Shown: positions 1 through 8,024 of the stretch, in pieces
Layout of the letters: each line of letters starts with the position of its first letter
How positions within the stretch are numbered: the stretch's first letter is position 1
Assembly: GCA_030648295.1 (NCBI GenBank)
Contig: JAUSID010000176.1
Span: 1-32,768 of the forward strand
Length of the DNA: 32,768 nt
Direction of reading: 5' to 3'
Origin: Opitutaceae bacterium
Lineage (GTDB): Bacteria; Verrucomicrobiota; Verrucomicrobiia; Opitutales; Opitutaceae
Made by a program: the position numbers and the translations under genes
Notes under the pieces: model-generated
Database searches by the model: none
The model's input: only the letters and a program-made list of their open reading frames with translations
Told to the model about the DNA's origin: nothing

Positions 1-21
1 CCCCGGTCGAAACGATCTCCA

Positions 22-60
22 TGCGACCGGGGGCGGTCGCGCTCCCATCCAAACCATCGC
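22..60. repeat. Half copy of palindromic repeat family B
   Basis: The stretch GCGACCGGGGGCGGTCGCGC followed by TCCCA and a CCAAAC-ATCGC tail matches, with few differences, the right-hand inner arm of the complete family B palindrome at 8025-8139. The window begins inside it, so the left half may lie upstream. Confidence 0.7.
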
Positions 61-142
61 GCACGAACGCGCCAGCATCCTCTCCGATCACCGGCGCGCA
101 AAGCGGTTGAAACTTCGCGGACGTCCGCCAGCGTCCTCGTCC

Positions 143-1069
143 ATGAACCCCGCCCCTTCGCGTCGCCAGTTTTTGAAGACAAGCCTCGGCACGCTGACGC
201 TGACCGCTGGACTCGGATCTTTATCGTCGTTTGCAGCGGATGCAGTGGCGCCCCGCAAGCGCGCGATGAAAAAGGGTTTCATGCTGAACGCGTTTCCCGG
301 AAGAGCGATGCCGGTCGCCAAGCAGTTCCAGCTGCTGAAGGAGGCGGGATTCGACGGCGTGGAGCCACGCAGCCATCTCAATCAGGACGAGGTGTTGCGC
401 GCGCGCGACGCGACCGGGCTGAGCATCCCGAGCGTCACGTGCGGCACGCATTCGCGCCTGCTGGCGCAAGGCGCGCGCAGCCAGTGGCAGGGGGGCGTTG
501 ACGGCATCCAGCAGGCGCTGCGCGACGCGAAGCGCTACGGCGCCTCCTCGATCCTGGTCGTGCCCGGACTCGTGACGGAAAACATTTCGTACGAGGAGAA
601 CTACCAGCGCACGCAGGCGGGCATTCGCGCGTGCATTCCACTCGCCGAGGAGCTCGGCGTCACCATGGCGATCGAGAACGTCTGGAATAATTTTTTGATG
701 AGCCCGATGGAGGCGGCTCGGTACGTGGACGAGTTCAAATCCGCCGCGGTCGGTTTCCATCTCGATATCGGCAACATGATGTACCTCGGCTGGCCCGAGC
801 AGTGGATTCGCACGCTCGGAAAGCGGATCGCGAAGGTGCACATCAAGGAATTCAGCCGGAAAAAAATGAACCAGGAGGGACTCCGGCAGGGTTTCCAGGT
901 CGAGTACCTCGAGGGTGACAACAACTGGCCCGCGATCATGAAGGCGCTTGACGATGTCGGCTATCGCAGCTGGGCAATCGTCGAACCGGCCTACAAACCG
1001 AAGGACGTCGAAGGCGTCGAACGGCTGAAACAGATCTCCGAACGGCTGGATCGCATCATCGCGAGCTGA
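143..1069 (+). CDS. Secreted sugar phosphate isomerase/epimerase-like TIM-barrel protein
   Basis: A 308-residue protein of the xylose isomerase-like / AP endonuclease 2 TIM-barrel superfamily. The ATG at 143 is chosen because it is followed at once by a Tat-type leader (SRRQFLK, residues 6-12, then a Gly/Leu/Ala-rich stretch to about residue 32). An in-frame TTG at 107 would add 12 residues ahead of the leader. Candidate divalent-metal ligands fall where the family has them: E178 (AIENVWN), D208 (HLDIGN), H233 (VHIKEF) and E281 (IVEP). The family isomerises or epimerises sugars and inositols; the substrate here is unknown. Export by Tat is inferred from the leader and is common for this family in Verrucomicrobiota and Planctomycetota. 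The next start (1110) lies 40 bases after the stop, so it was probably cotranscribed with the now truncated glycosidase gene. Confidence 0.85.
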   Translation: MNPAPSRRQFLKTSLGTLTLTAGLGSLSSFAADAVAPRKRAMKKGFMLNAFPGRAMPVAKQFQLLKEAGFDGVEPRSHLNQDEVLRARDATGLSIPSVTCGTHSRLLAQGARSQWQGGVDGIQQALRDAKRYGASSILVVPGLVTENISYEENYQRTQAGIRACIPLAEELGVTMAIENVWNNFLMSPMEAARYVDEFKSAAVGFHLDIGNMMYLGWPEQWIRTLGKRIAKVHIKEFSRKKMNQEGLRQGFQVEYLEGDNNWPAIMKALDDVGYRSWAIVEPAYKPKDVEGVERLKQISERLDRIIAS

Positions 1070-1109
1070 ACCGCTCCCGCTGCGCCGGGCCATTCGGTGG
1101 AATTTCCTC

Positions 1110-1322
1110 ATGACACTGCGGTTTGTGTTCCTTCTTGCAGCGAGCCTGCTTTCGGTTGGCGCCGCACCGGCCGGCAAGTTGCTGACGGCGTTGAAATCGC
1201 CCGTGTTGCTGCGCGGCGATGCCCATACCGCCTATCGCGACCCGCTGCTGGTCCACGAGCGGAGCCAGTTTCATCTTTTCTATTCGTGGGTGCGCGAGGA
1301 GGAAGACCATCTCATCTACGCC
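1110..1322 (+). pseudogene. 5' remnant of a secreted glycosidase gene (GH43/GH32-like start)
   Basis: The frame opens with a clear signal peptide (MTLRFVFLLAASLLSVGAAP) and then AYRDPLLVHERSQFHLFYSW followed by VREEEDHLIYA. An R-D-P motif followed by 'FHLFYSW' is typical of the first blade of five-bladed propeller glycosidases (GH43/GH32 clan and relatives). Similarity stops at about 1322, where the frame runs into the 3' end of recQ on the other strand. The frame stays open to 1766, but that part is low-quality sequence antisense to recQ. What remains is about 70 residues of a protein normally several hundred long. I read it as a gene truncated by rearrangement. The exact family assignment is tentative because only the first motif survives. 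Confidence 0.6.
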
Positions 1323-3253
1323 AGCACCTGCTGCACCGTCGCCATCACGTCGCCAAACGGCGATTCGCCCGCGGAGCCGAACACGGGATGGCGCGTGAGC
1401 TTCGCGGCAGTGAGCGCGGGCGAGTTGATGCCGCAGAAAAAGCGCGCGATCTGCCGCGCATTTCCGAGCGCGCGTGGATGCTGCGCGCGCAGCTCCGCGA
1501 GCTCCTGGCGCGGCGGTTCCCAGCTGAAGGCAGTGCGCTCGAGCTTCACCGGCAGATCACCACCACAGCACCCACAGTGTCCGCAATCGCGGCCAAGCTC
1601 CTCGCCGAAATACCTCAGGAGCCTTCGCACCAGACATCCCTCACCGGCCAGCAACGCTGCCACCGCTCCGACCCGCGCAATGTCGCTCTGCTCGCGGGTT
1701 GCGAACCGCCGTCGCAACTCATGCCAGGTCGCCGGCAAATCCTCGGGCACGCGTCGAACCCGATAACCCTGCCGCACACCCGCGACCTGCAGTTCCAGAT
1801 CGCCCTTTTCCTCGAGGTAATTGAGCGCCTTCACCACCCGCTCGCGTTCACCGCCCATGGCGGCCACGGCGTCGGCCAACACCACGGAATTCCAGGTGCG
1901 CCCGACTTTCGCGAGTCCGAAGAGGCGTTCGAGAAAATCCCGCCGCTCCGCATCGAACCGGTTCAGGATCTCCTCCGGCGGACGGCGAAATTTCCACTGA
2001 TACGTGGTGTAGAAGGGCGCCGTGGCCTCGATGATACCATCAAGTTCCAGGTAGGTCAGCGCCGTGGACACGACCAGCGCGCGAATATCGTGTCGCACGG
2101 ACAACTCGTAATTCGAGATGTCGAATACATCGCCGGCCGAGCGCCCGTGCAGCAATTCCCGCAGCAGGTCGCGCAACGACTCCGGTGCCGGTGTGTCGCC
2201 ATACGTGAAATTCTCGAGCACGGTGAGATCCTCCGCGGCGGCGAAAATCTCGCAGTCCGACGGCAAACCATCGCGGCCGGCACGGCCGATTTCCTGCGCA
2301 TAGTTCTCCAGGCTCTTCGGCAGGTTATAATGATAGACCGCGCGGATGTCGGCTTTATCGATTCCCATGCCGAACGCGATCGTGGCGACGACAATCCGAT
2401 CGGTCGCCGCCATGAACCGATTCTGCACGATCTCGCGCTGCTCCGATTCCATGCCGGCGTGATAGGCCTCCGCCGCAAAGCCCGCCTTGGCCAGCGCCGT
2501 GGCGACCGATTCGGAGGTTTTTTGCAAAGTAACGTACACGATGGTTGGTCCCGGCAGCCGGGACTTCAGTCGCTCGATTAACAGGTGAAGCCGGCGTCGC
2601 GGCGTGCAGGCCGTGACGCGGAGGTGAAGATTGGGACGATAAAAGCCCGTGTGCACATATGCCTCTGGTACGATCGCGAATTCGCGGCAGATGTCCTGCG
2701 CGACCGCAGGCGTCGCCGTCGCCGTCAACGTGAGCACACGCCCCACTTTCAATTCCCGGGCGTAGCGCGCCAGCTTCAGGTAATCGGGACGGAAGTTGTG
2801 CCCCCACTCCGAAATGCAGTGTGCCTCGTCGATGACGAGGAGATCGATCGCGAGCGTCTTGAGCCGGGCGAGAAACCGCTCGTTGGAGAAACGCTCGGGC
2901 GCGACATAGAGCAGCTTCAGCCGGCGCTCGCGCAAGGCGTTTTGGATCTCCTCGAACGCCTCGCGACTCACGCTCGAGTCAAGCCGCGCCGCCTCGATGC
3001 CGCGGGAGCGGAGGAAATCGGTTTGATCCTTCATCAGCGCGATCAAGGGCGAGACGACGACGGTGAGCCCCTTCAGCAGCAGTGCCGGCAGCTGGTAACA
3101 CAGACTCTTGCCGCTCCCGGTGGGAAAAACCGCGAGGGCCGACCGGCCGGCGAGCAGATGCGTGATGACGGCCTCCTGACCCGGCCGGTAGTTTGCGAAA
3201 CCGAACCGTTCGCGCAGGAGCGTGCGCGCGGCGTCGAGCTGATTTGGCGGCAT
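1316..3253 (-). CDS. recQ: ATP-dependent DNA helicase RecQ
   Basis: A 645-residue superfamily 2 DNA helicase that unwinds DNA 3'-5' in recombination and repair. The order of motifs is complete: Q-motif region (YRPGQEAV, 22-29), Walker A (PTGSGKS, 44-50), DEAH box (142-145) followed by the aromatic-rich RecQ loop (CISEWGHNFRPDY), motif III (LTATATP) and motif VI (QEIGRAGRDG). A RecQ zinc-binding region follows, with a Cys near residue 540 and a CGHCGCC cluster near 558-566, then a winged-helix-like part. There is no clear HRDC domain; the C-terminus ends with a short 'HPVFG...PFGDVMATV' segment. The ATG at 3253 lies three bases after the stop of the antitoxin gene upstream, suggesting translational coupling. 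Its TAG stop overlaps the end of the truncated glycosidase remnant. Confidence 0.95.
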   Translation of the reverse strand: MPPNQLDAARTLLRERFGFANYRPGQEAVITHLLAGRSALAVFPTGSGKSLCYQLPALLLKGLTVVVSPLIALMKDQTDFLRSRGIEAARLDSSVSREAFEEIQNALRERRLKLLYVAPERFSNERFLARLKTLAIDLLVIDEAHCISEWGHNFRPDYLKLARYARELKVGRVLTLTATATPAVAQDICREFAIVPEAYVHTGFYRPNLHLRVTACTPRRRLHLLIERLKSRLPGPTIVYVTLQKTSESVATALAKAGFAAEAYHAGMESEQREIVQNRFMAATDRIVVATIAFGMGIDKADIRAVYHYNLPKSLENYAQEIGRAGRDGLPSDCEIFAAAEDLTVLENFTYGDTPAPESLRDLLRELLHGRSAGDVFDISNYELSVRHDIRALVVSTALTYLELDGIIEATAPFYTTYQWKFRRPPEEILNRFDAERRDFLERLFGLAKVGRTWNSVVLADAVAAMGGERERVVKALNYLEEKGDLELQVAGVRQGYRVRRVPEDLPATWHELRRRFATREQSDIARVGAVAALLAGEGCLVRRLLRYFGEELGRDCGHCGCCGGDLPVKLERTAFSWEPPRQELAELRAQHPRALGNARQIARFFCGINSPALTAAKLTRHPVFGSAGESPFGDVMATVQQVLA

Positions 3254-3256
3254 AGC

Positions 3257-3505
3257 TCATTCCGCAAGCTCGGCCGCCGGCCGGCTTGCCCCCTCGCCCG
3301 CCTCCGCCGCGCGAATCGCCGCCATCGCGTCGGGATCCGCAAGCAGTTCCATCGTTTCGGCGATGGCGGCCAGCCGCTCCGCGCCGATGACATGGGCGAC
3401 CGGCCGATCATGGCGGGTAAGCGTGGCGAGGTCGCCCCGTTCGGCGGTGCGCACCACCGCACTGAGCCGCCGCTGCGCCTCTTTGATCGTGTATGCCTTT
3501 TTCAT
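3257..3505 (-). CDS. Phd/YefM-type (prevent-host-death) antitoxin, no toxin adjacent
   Basis: An 82-residue protein that fits the Phd/YefM antitoxin family: MKKAYTIKEAQRRLSAVVRT opens the DNA-binding/dimerisation fold, 'LTRHDRPVAHVIGAE' is the typical central strand pair, and 'ETMELLADPDAMAAI' is the typical C-terminal helix. Family members repress their own operon and neutralise a RelE/Doc/YoeB-type toxin encoded just downstream. Here no toxin follows: the next gene, three bases after the TGA, is recQ. No other small toxin-like gene is visible nearby. It could be an orphan antitoxin that survived loss of its toxin, or a repressor recruited to the recQ promoter. The family call is confident; a regulatory role on recQ is inference. 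Confidence 0.8.
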   Translation of the reverse strand: MKKAYTIKEAQRRLSAVVRTAERGDLATLTRHDRPVAHVIGAERLAAIAETMELLADPDAMAAIRAAEAGEGASRPAAELAE

Positions 3506-3635
3506 GCAAAAAGGGTGCTCGCGTCCCCTGGCCCGTCAAGCGCACCTGGGAATCAGCTGAGTGTTCAGCGGCCGGCCGATGAGTGTCGGCACGTCTTCAC
3601 CGCTCATCCGACTCCACGGCTTGGAAATCTTGAAA

Positions 3636-3663
3636 TCGGGCATCTGGCATCGGGCATCTGGCA
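3636..3663. repeat. Tandem duplication of a 14-mer
   Basis: TCGGGCATCTGGCA occurs twice head to tail without mismatch (3636-3649 and 3650-3663). Confidence 0.9.
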
Positions 3664-3769
3664 ATTTCCAATCCGTCGGTTGTTCGGCGGCGCGCATTTC
3701 TCAGCAGTCACTTGAAACCGCGAATCTTCGCTCATCGCCAGAAATCAAAGGCGTGTGCGCGGTGTGCGT

Positions 3770-3790
3770 GCTTCGCCTAATCGGCGAAGC
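3770..3790. other. Perfect hairpin in the trpC-phd gap
   Basis: GCTTCGCC, a five-base loop TAATC, then GGCGAAGC. No T-tract follows on either strand, so this is not a standard intrinsic terminator. Confidence 0.6.
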
Positions 3791-3936
3791 GCGAAGATGG
3801 CAGGGGAACTGTGAATTCCTCATTAGCGTCAATTAGCGCAGATTCGCGGTTAAAGCCGGTTTTGTTCGCTTGGTTGCGCTCCGCTGCATTGGTCCTCTGT
3901 GTCGCATCCAAAACCGCGCTTGGCGATGTGGTCCAG

Positions 3937-4737
3937 CTAGGACACCCGAAAATCCGCGATCAGCTGCGCGGGATCGTCGGCTTTCATCAACGCTTCGCCG
4001 ACGAGGACGGCATGCGCGCCGGCGGCGCGGGCGCGGGCCGCATCTGTCCGGGTGACGATCCCGCTTTCGCTCACGGCGGTGACCTCACGCGGAAATTGCG
4101 GAATCAACCGTTCGCTGAGGCCGAGATCCGTTTTGAAAACGGCGAGATCGCGGTTGTTCACACCGATGACGCGCGCGCCGTGTCTCACCGCCCGCTCGAG
4201 TTCGTGTTCGTCATGAATCTCGAAAAGCGAATCCAAGCCCGCCGCCGCCGCCGCATCCGAGAGTGTCGCGATCTCGGCATCCGTCAGCGCGCGGACGATG
4301 ACGAGGATCGCGCTCGCGCCCGCCTGGCGCGCCTCCAACACCTGGAGCGGGTGGACCATGAAGTCTTTGCGCAGGCACGGTCGCGCGGGTGGTGTCGCAC
4401 AGAAGTGCGCCGTCACGTCACGGAGATCCTGCAGGGTGCCGCCAAAAAACTTCTCATCCGTGAGCACCGACAGCGCGTCCGCGCCGGCCGCCTGGTAGCG
4501 CTTCGCCTGGTCCAGCGCGGAGGCCCCCGTCTTGATGTCGCCGGCGGACGGCGAACGGCGCTTGATTTCGGAAATCACGGCGAGCGTGCCATCTGTGCGG
4601 CGCAACGCCTGCGCGAACGAGGGCGGCCGCGGCAGCGCGGCATTCGCCGCGGCGAGCTCGGCCGGCGTCACGTCGCGGAGCAACGGCGCGATTTCGCGCC
4701 GCTTCCACGCCATGATTTCCGTGAGTTTGTCCGCCAT
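3937..4737 (-). CDS. trpC: Indole-3-glycerol phosphate synthase
   Basis: A 266-residue (beta/alpha)8 enzyme that closes the indole ring in tryptophan synthesis, converting CdRP to indole-3-glycerol phosphate with loss of CO2. Family catalytic and binding residues are visible: E57 and K59 in SEIKRRSPS, K124 in LRKDFMVHP, E173 in LFEIHDEHE, N195 in GVNNRDL, and E224-S225 in VSESGI. The start at 4737 (MADKLTEIMAWKRREI) matches the usual N-terminus of the family. An in-frame GTG at 4755 would add six residues (MSSLIS) with no better ribosome site. It stands alone: no other trp gene is in the window. It is divergent from mazG with about 97 bases between the starts, so the two promoters must share that gap. 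Confidence 0.95.
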   Translation of the reverse strand: MADKLTEIMAWKRREIAPLLRDVTPAELAAANAALPRPPSFAQALRRTDGTLAVISEIKRRSPSAGDIKTGASALDQAKRYQAAGADALSVLTDEKFFGGTLQDLRDVTAHFCATPPARPCLRKDFMVHPLQVLEARQAGASAILVIVRALTDAEIATLSDAAAAAGLDSLFEIHDEHELERAVRHGARVIGVNNRDLAVFKTDLGLSERLIPQFPREVTAVSESGIVTRTDAARARAAGAHAVLVGEALMKADDPAQLIADFRVS

Positions 4738-4834
4738 CGAGATTAAGGACGACACACGACCCGGTGAAAAACGAGGCCAGAGTTTTTCGGGTTTTTTCGT
4801 GTCTTTCGGCGCGGTCGTGGTTCACCTTGCGGCG

Positions 4835-5509
4835 ATGAGTGCAATGGACGATCTGCGCCGGACCATGGCCCGGCTGCGTGCGCGGGATGGCTGCCCTTGG
4901 GATCAGGAGCAGACGCACGCCTCGCTCGTCCGCTGCCTAATCGACGAAGTCAGCGAACTGATCGACACGATCGATCGCGAAGATTACCCGCACATGCGCG
5001 AGGAACTCGGCGACGTGCTCATTCAGGTCGTGTTTCACGCGCAAATCGCGGCAGAAAAGGGGTTCTTCACGTTCGAGGACGTGGCACGCGACATCAACGA
5101 GAAGCTGATCCGGCGCCACCCGCACGTGTTTGGAACCGGAAAGCTCGAGACTTCCGAGCAGGTGATTGTCGAGTGGGAGAAGATCAAGGCGACGGAGAAA
5201 AAGAATGGCCCGGCCGCCGGTGAAGACAGCGTATTCAAACCTCTGCCACCGCGATTGCCGGCGCTGATGTTCGCGGAGGCGGTTTGGAAGCAAATGACGA
5301 AAAAGCAGCTGCCGGTGGACGGATTGGTGGACATGGCGCAGGTGAAGGCGCTCGGCGCCGAGTTGGATGATGAGAGCCTGGGAAAAATGTTGTTCGAGAT
5401 CACCGCGGCGGCGCGTGCCAAAGGCCTCGATCCCGAGGGTGCGCTCCGACTGCACGCGACCAGGCTCATGCGCGAGGTCGAACAGCGCGTTCAGGCGGCC
5501 GCCAAGTGA
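4835..5509 (+). CDS. mazG: Nucleoside triphosphate pyrophosphohydrolase MazG
   Basis: A 224-residue all-alpha NTP pyrophosphohydrolase that removes pyrophosphate from (often damaged) nucleoside triphosphates. The N-terminal domain carries the MazG signature: GCPWDQEQTHASL (19-31), the metal-binding E38-x-x-E41 in DEVSE and E57-x-x-D60 in EELGD, then 'FTFEDVARDINEKLIRRHPHVFG'. The second half (LPALMFAEAVWKQMTKKQLP and 'LFEITAAARAKGLDPEGALR') corresponds to the second, non-canonical MazG repeat, so the protein is slightly shorter than E. coli MazG (263 aa). The start at 4835 is chosen because sequence upstream overlaps trpC antisense and lacks similarity; an ATG at 4844 is equally possible. The gene lies upstream of the recombinase gene on the same strand with a repeat-filled 205-base gap. 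Confidence 0.93.
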   Translation: MSAMDDLRRTMARLRARDGCPWDQEQTHASLVRCLIDEVSELIDTIDREDYPHMREELGDVLIQVVFHAQIAAEKGFFTFEDVARDINEKLIRRHPHVFGTGKLETSEQVIVEWEKIKATEKKNGPAAGEDSVFKPLPPRLPALMFAEAVWKQMTKKQLPVDGLVDMAQVKALGAELDDESLGKMLFEITAAARAKGLDPEGALRLHATRLMREVEQRVQAAAK

Positions 5510-5540
5510 CGAAAGTCATGCGGTCTTTCGGATTGGTTTT

Positions 5541-5666
5541 CCTGGGAGCGCGGGCGTCCGGCCCGCAACCGCATGGCGGAGGACTTTCTACTTGCGGCTC
5601 GAACGGTGACGCCGTTGGCATCCGACATACTCGCTTCGATGCGGGCGGGACGCCCGCGCTCCCGGG
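5541..5666. repeat. Palindromic repeat family A, complete pair of arms
   Basis: Left arm 5541-5567 (CCTGGGAGCGCGGGCGTCCG then GCCCGCA) and right arm 5638-5666 (TGCGGGCGGGACGCCCGCGC then TCCCGGG) are near-perfect inverted copies, separated by about 70 bases. Five further partial or complete copies occur in the window, all between genes. Confidence 0.85.
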
Positions 5667-5714
5667 AAACGGATTTTCCGACGCACGGGATCGAGTGAAA
5701 TCCGGGCGACTGCG

Positions 5715-6698
5715 ATGACCGCTGACTCGGATTCACTTCCCGCCACGTCGCACTCTGAAACGCCTGCGGTTGAAGTGCCGGCCGAAGTCATTCGCGACTG
5801 GTGGCAACCGTTCGAGGATCATCTCGCGAAGGAGCGGCGGCTGTCGCGCTACACGGTTCGGAATTACCGGCAGGCGTTCGAGGATTTCCATCGGTGGCTG
5901 GCGGATCCGCAGGTCAACCTGTGGGCGCGCGGGCTGGATGCGCTCACGGCGCGTGATATTCGCGATTTCGTGATTGAGGCTCAGCGGCGTTTCGATCGAC
6001 GCACGCTGCACAATCACGCGTCGGGCCTGCGCACGTTTTTCAAATTCTGGATGCGTCGCGGCCGGCTGGCGCGGGATCCTTTCCTTGCCGTTCCGCTGCC
6101 GAAGCTCGAAAAGCGGCTGCCGAAATTCCTGACCGAATCGCAGATGAAGCTGCTGCTCGCCGGTCCGCAGCGGTTGCTCGAAAATGAATCGATCGACGCG
6201 CACTCGGCCTGGCGGGACCGGCTGGCGATGGAGCTGCTCTATGGCGGTGGACTCCGCGTCAGCGAACTGGTGGCGCTTAATCATGGCGCAATCGACATGG
6301 ACTCGGGCGTGGCGCGCGTGCTGGGCAAGGGTCGCAAAGAGCGTCTGTGTCCGTTGGGTGCGGTTGCTCTCGCGGTGTTGAAGAAATTCCGGGCCGAGTT
6401 TGCACCCAATGCGGCGCCCTCGACGGCCGTGCTGGTGAACCCGAATGGATCGCGGATGAAAGTCGGCGCCGTGCAGCTGATGCTCAAGCGATACCTCGCG
6501 CTCGCGGGGCTGCCGATGGACATCACACCACACAAACTACGACACAGCTACGCGACTCATCTGCTGAATGCCGGTGCGGATTTGCGGCTCGTGCAGGAAC
6601 TGCTCGGCCACGCGCAGCTCGCGACGACGCAGGTCTACACCCACGTGAGCGTGGCACGGCTCAAGGAAATCTACGCCAAGGCCCATCCGCGCGCGTGA
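5715..6698 (+). CDS. Tyrosine recombinase, XerC/XerD type
   Basis: A 327-residue tyrosine recombinase. The N-terminal SAM-like core-binding domain spans about 28-125 (FEDHLAKERRLSRYTVRNYR, 'LRTFFKFWMRRG'). The catalytic domain follows with all six expected residues: R181 (GGLRVSEL), K205 (GKGRKER), H273 and R276 (HKLRH), H299 (LLGHAQL) and nucleophile Y308 (QVYTHVS). The length, the LLYGGGLRVSEL and 'TPHKLRHSYATHLLNAGADLR' segments and the absence of mobile-element genes alongside fit a chromosomal Xer recombinase resolving chromosome dimers at dif, probably XerC. I do not give a symbol because XerC and XerD cannot be separated from one window. The first 25 residues are a low-complexity extension. 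No dif site was recognised. Confidence 0.93.
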   Translation: MTADSDSLPATSHSETPAVEVPAEVIRDWWQPFEDHLAKERRLSRYTVRNYRQAFEDFHRWLADPQVNLWARGLDALTARDIRDFVIEAQRRFDRRTLHNHASGLRTFFKFWMRRGRLARDPFLAVPLPKLEKRLPKFLTESQMKLLLAGPQRLLENESIDAHSAWRDRLAMELLYGGGLRVSELVALNHGAIDMDSGVARVLGKGRKERLCPLGAVALAVLKKFRAEFAPNAAPSTAVLVNPNGSRMKVGAVQLMLKRYLALAGLPMDITPHKLRHSYATHLLNAGADLRLVQELLGHAQLATTQVYTHVSVARLKEIYAKAHPRA

Positions 6699-6699
6699 G

Positions 6700-6714
6700 C
6701 CCGGCAGGGCCGGG
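6700..6714 (+). terminator. GC hairpin directly after the recombinase stop codon
   Basis: CCCGGC, loop AGG, GCCGGG begins one base after the TGA. There is no T-tract, so intrinsic termination is uncertain. It may act as a 3' end barrier. Confidence 0.3.
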
Positions 6715-6733
6715 GTGCCAAGGGCGGGGGAGC

Positions 6734-6809
6734 AGAGACAGGAGACAGGGGACAGCGAACAGGTGACAGCGGCATGCGTCTCCCGAGTCTTCCCCGTCTT
6801 CCCGTCTTC
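6734..6809. repeat. Degenerate short-period repeats between convergent genes
   Basis: First a run of imperfect GGGGACAGCG / GGTGACAGCG units (6734-6772), then a pyrimidine run of GTCTCCCGAGTCTTCC / CCGTCTTCC units (6778-6808). The second run closely resembles 11165-11217. Both precede the stop codon of a minus-strand gene. Confidence 0.6.
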
Positions 6810-7835
6810 TCAGACGTAACGGTAATATTCCGAATGCGGGCCGGGCCCGACCCAATTCGGACGGCGGGGGAACAGCGGGGCGTATTTTTCCGCCAGGGTG
6901 CGAACCGCACCGATGTCGGACTCGGTGGCCGGCCGGTATCCGATCGCCGAGGTGATCGACTTGTCGGCGAGATCGGTGAATGAAATCGGGAGCGCCGTCA
7001 CCACTGGGTCCAGCGAGAGCGTGAACCGTAACGCGAGGTCGATTTCGCTCTGATCCTCGATCGGCTTGTACCAATAATTGTTCCGCGTCTTCTTCTCGCC
7101 CGGCTTCCACGAACCGGCGGAAATCGGTTTGATTGCGATCACGGCGGCGCCGCTCTTGCGCGCCAGGGCCAGCACCTCGGGATCGAACTTGTGCGTGAAA
7201 TGCTCGATGAAATTCACCGGGTACATCACGGTGTCGAACTTGTACCGCTCGAGCAGCGCGAGGGCCGCCTCCTTCGTGTGGGCGGAGAACCCGAGCGCGT
7301 GAACGAGTTTTTCTTCGCGCGCTTTCAACAGCGTTTCCATCGCGCCGCCGGGCGCGAAGGCCTTTTCCACGTCGTCCTTCGTGGACATGACGTGCATCTG
7401 GTAGAGATCGAAGCGGTCGGTCTTCAGCCGCGTCAACGAACGCTCCAGTTCGCTGCGCGCACCGGCCGCGTCGCGCATCTTGGTCTTGCACGACAGGAAA
7501 ATCTGATCGCGCGGAATGCCCTGCAGCGCGATGCCCATCTTGATCTCGGAGTCGCCATACGCGGGCGCGACGTCGTAGTAGTTCACGCCACGCTTGAACG
7601 CCGCATGCACGGCCTCGTTGGCGGCCTCCTGCGCCACCTTCGACAGGGCCAGTCCGGGATAACCAACGATCGAGACCGCCCGGCCGGTGCGGCCGAGAAT
7701 CCGGCGCGGCAGTCCACTCGCATGCGGGATAAGTTTTCGGGTGCTGTCCGCCGGATCAGCGAACAAGGGGCGAAAACCAAGGGCGACGCCGCCGGCCGCT
7801 GTGCCGACGGTTTGGAGGAAGACGCGACGTTTCAT
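6810..7835 (-). CDS. Aldo/keto reductase family protein with Tat-type leader
   Basis: A 341-residue protein. Residues 1-27 (MKRRVFLQTVGTAAGGVALG, ending ...LFADP) form a twin-arginine-like leader, so export is likely. The mature part is an aldo/keto reductase barrel opening with 'RRILGRTGRAVSIVG'. The catalytic tetrad is visible: D88 and Y93 (YYDVAPAYGDSE), K117 (LSCKTKM) and H148 (LYQMHVM). The family uses NADPH to reduce carbonyls or oxidise sugars and alcohols. Cys-rich ferredoxin-like C-terminal motifs seen in some relatives are absent. It is convergent with the recombinase gene. The ATG at 7835 is the only sensible start because it begins the leader. The substrate is unknown; exported AKRs are common in Verrucomicrobiota and Planctomycetota, often with carbohydrate genes. 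Confidence 0.88.
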   Translation of the reverse strand: MKRRVFLQTVGTAAGGVALGFRPLFADPADSTRKLIPHASGLPRRILGRTGRAVSIVGYPGLALSKVAQEAANEAVHAAFKRGVNYYDVAPAYGDSEIKMGIALQGIPRDQIFLSCKTKMRDAAGARSELERSLTRLKTDRFDLYQMHVMSTKDDVEKAFAPGGAMETLLKAREEKLVHALGFSAHTKEAALALLERYKFDTVMYPVNFIEHFTHKFDPEVLALARKSGAAVIAIKPISAGSWKPGEKKTRNNYWYKPIEDQSEIDLALRFTLSLDPVVTALPISFTDLADKSITSAIGYRPATESDIGAVRTLAEKYAPLFPRRPNWVGPGPHSEYYRYV

Positions 7836-8024
7836 GACGTGCAGGATTTAAGGATAACCAAGCTGCCCGCGACGCGCGGGAAAGCATGATGGAAGAAGAC
7901 ATCACCTCGAAAATCCGCAAGCTGCAACGGGCGCGCGCGGCCGCGCTCCGCGCGGCGGTTTTGGGTTTCGGGTTCTGGGTTCCGATCCCAGATCGCTTTC
8001 ATGATGAGACTAACCGGCATGGAT

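Larger units (their letters stand above)
3506..3936. other. Intergenic region between phd-recQ and trpC, with a tandem 14-mer and a hairpin
   Basis: No convincing gene is seen in these 431 bases. It contains a perfect tandem duplication (3636-3663) and a perfect 8-bp stem hairpin (3770-3790). The open frames crossing it have no recognisable protein content. Because the genes on both sides are on the minus strand, this segment should hold the phd-recQ promoter (near 3510-3560) and the 3' end of the trpC transcript, but no clear -35/-10 pair or T-tract terminator was identified. Confidence 0.6.

Noticed and set aside
1097-2581. Open frame of 494 codons on the plus strand opposite recQ
   Set aside because: It lies entirely antisense to a well-supported RecQ with all helicase motifs. 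The translation is Arg/Gln-rich without domains. Long antisense frames are expected in GC-rich coding DNA.
5715-6698. Phage or integron integrase, marking a mobile island
   Set aside because: Length and motifs fit a chromosomal Xer recombinase. No attachment-site repeats, phage genes or cassette structure lie next to it.
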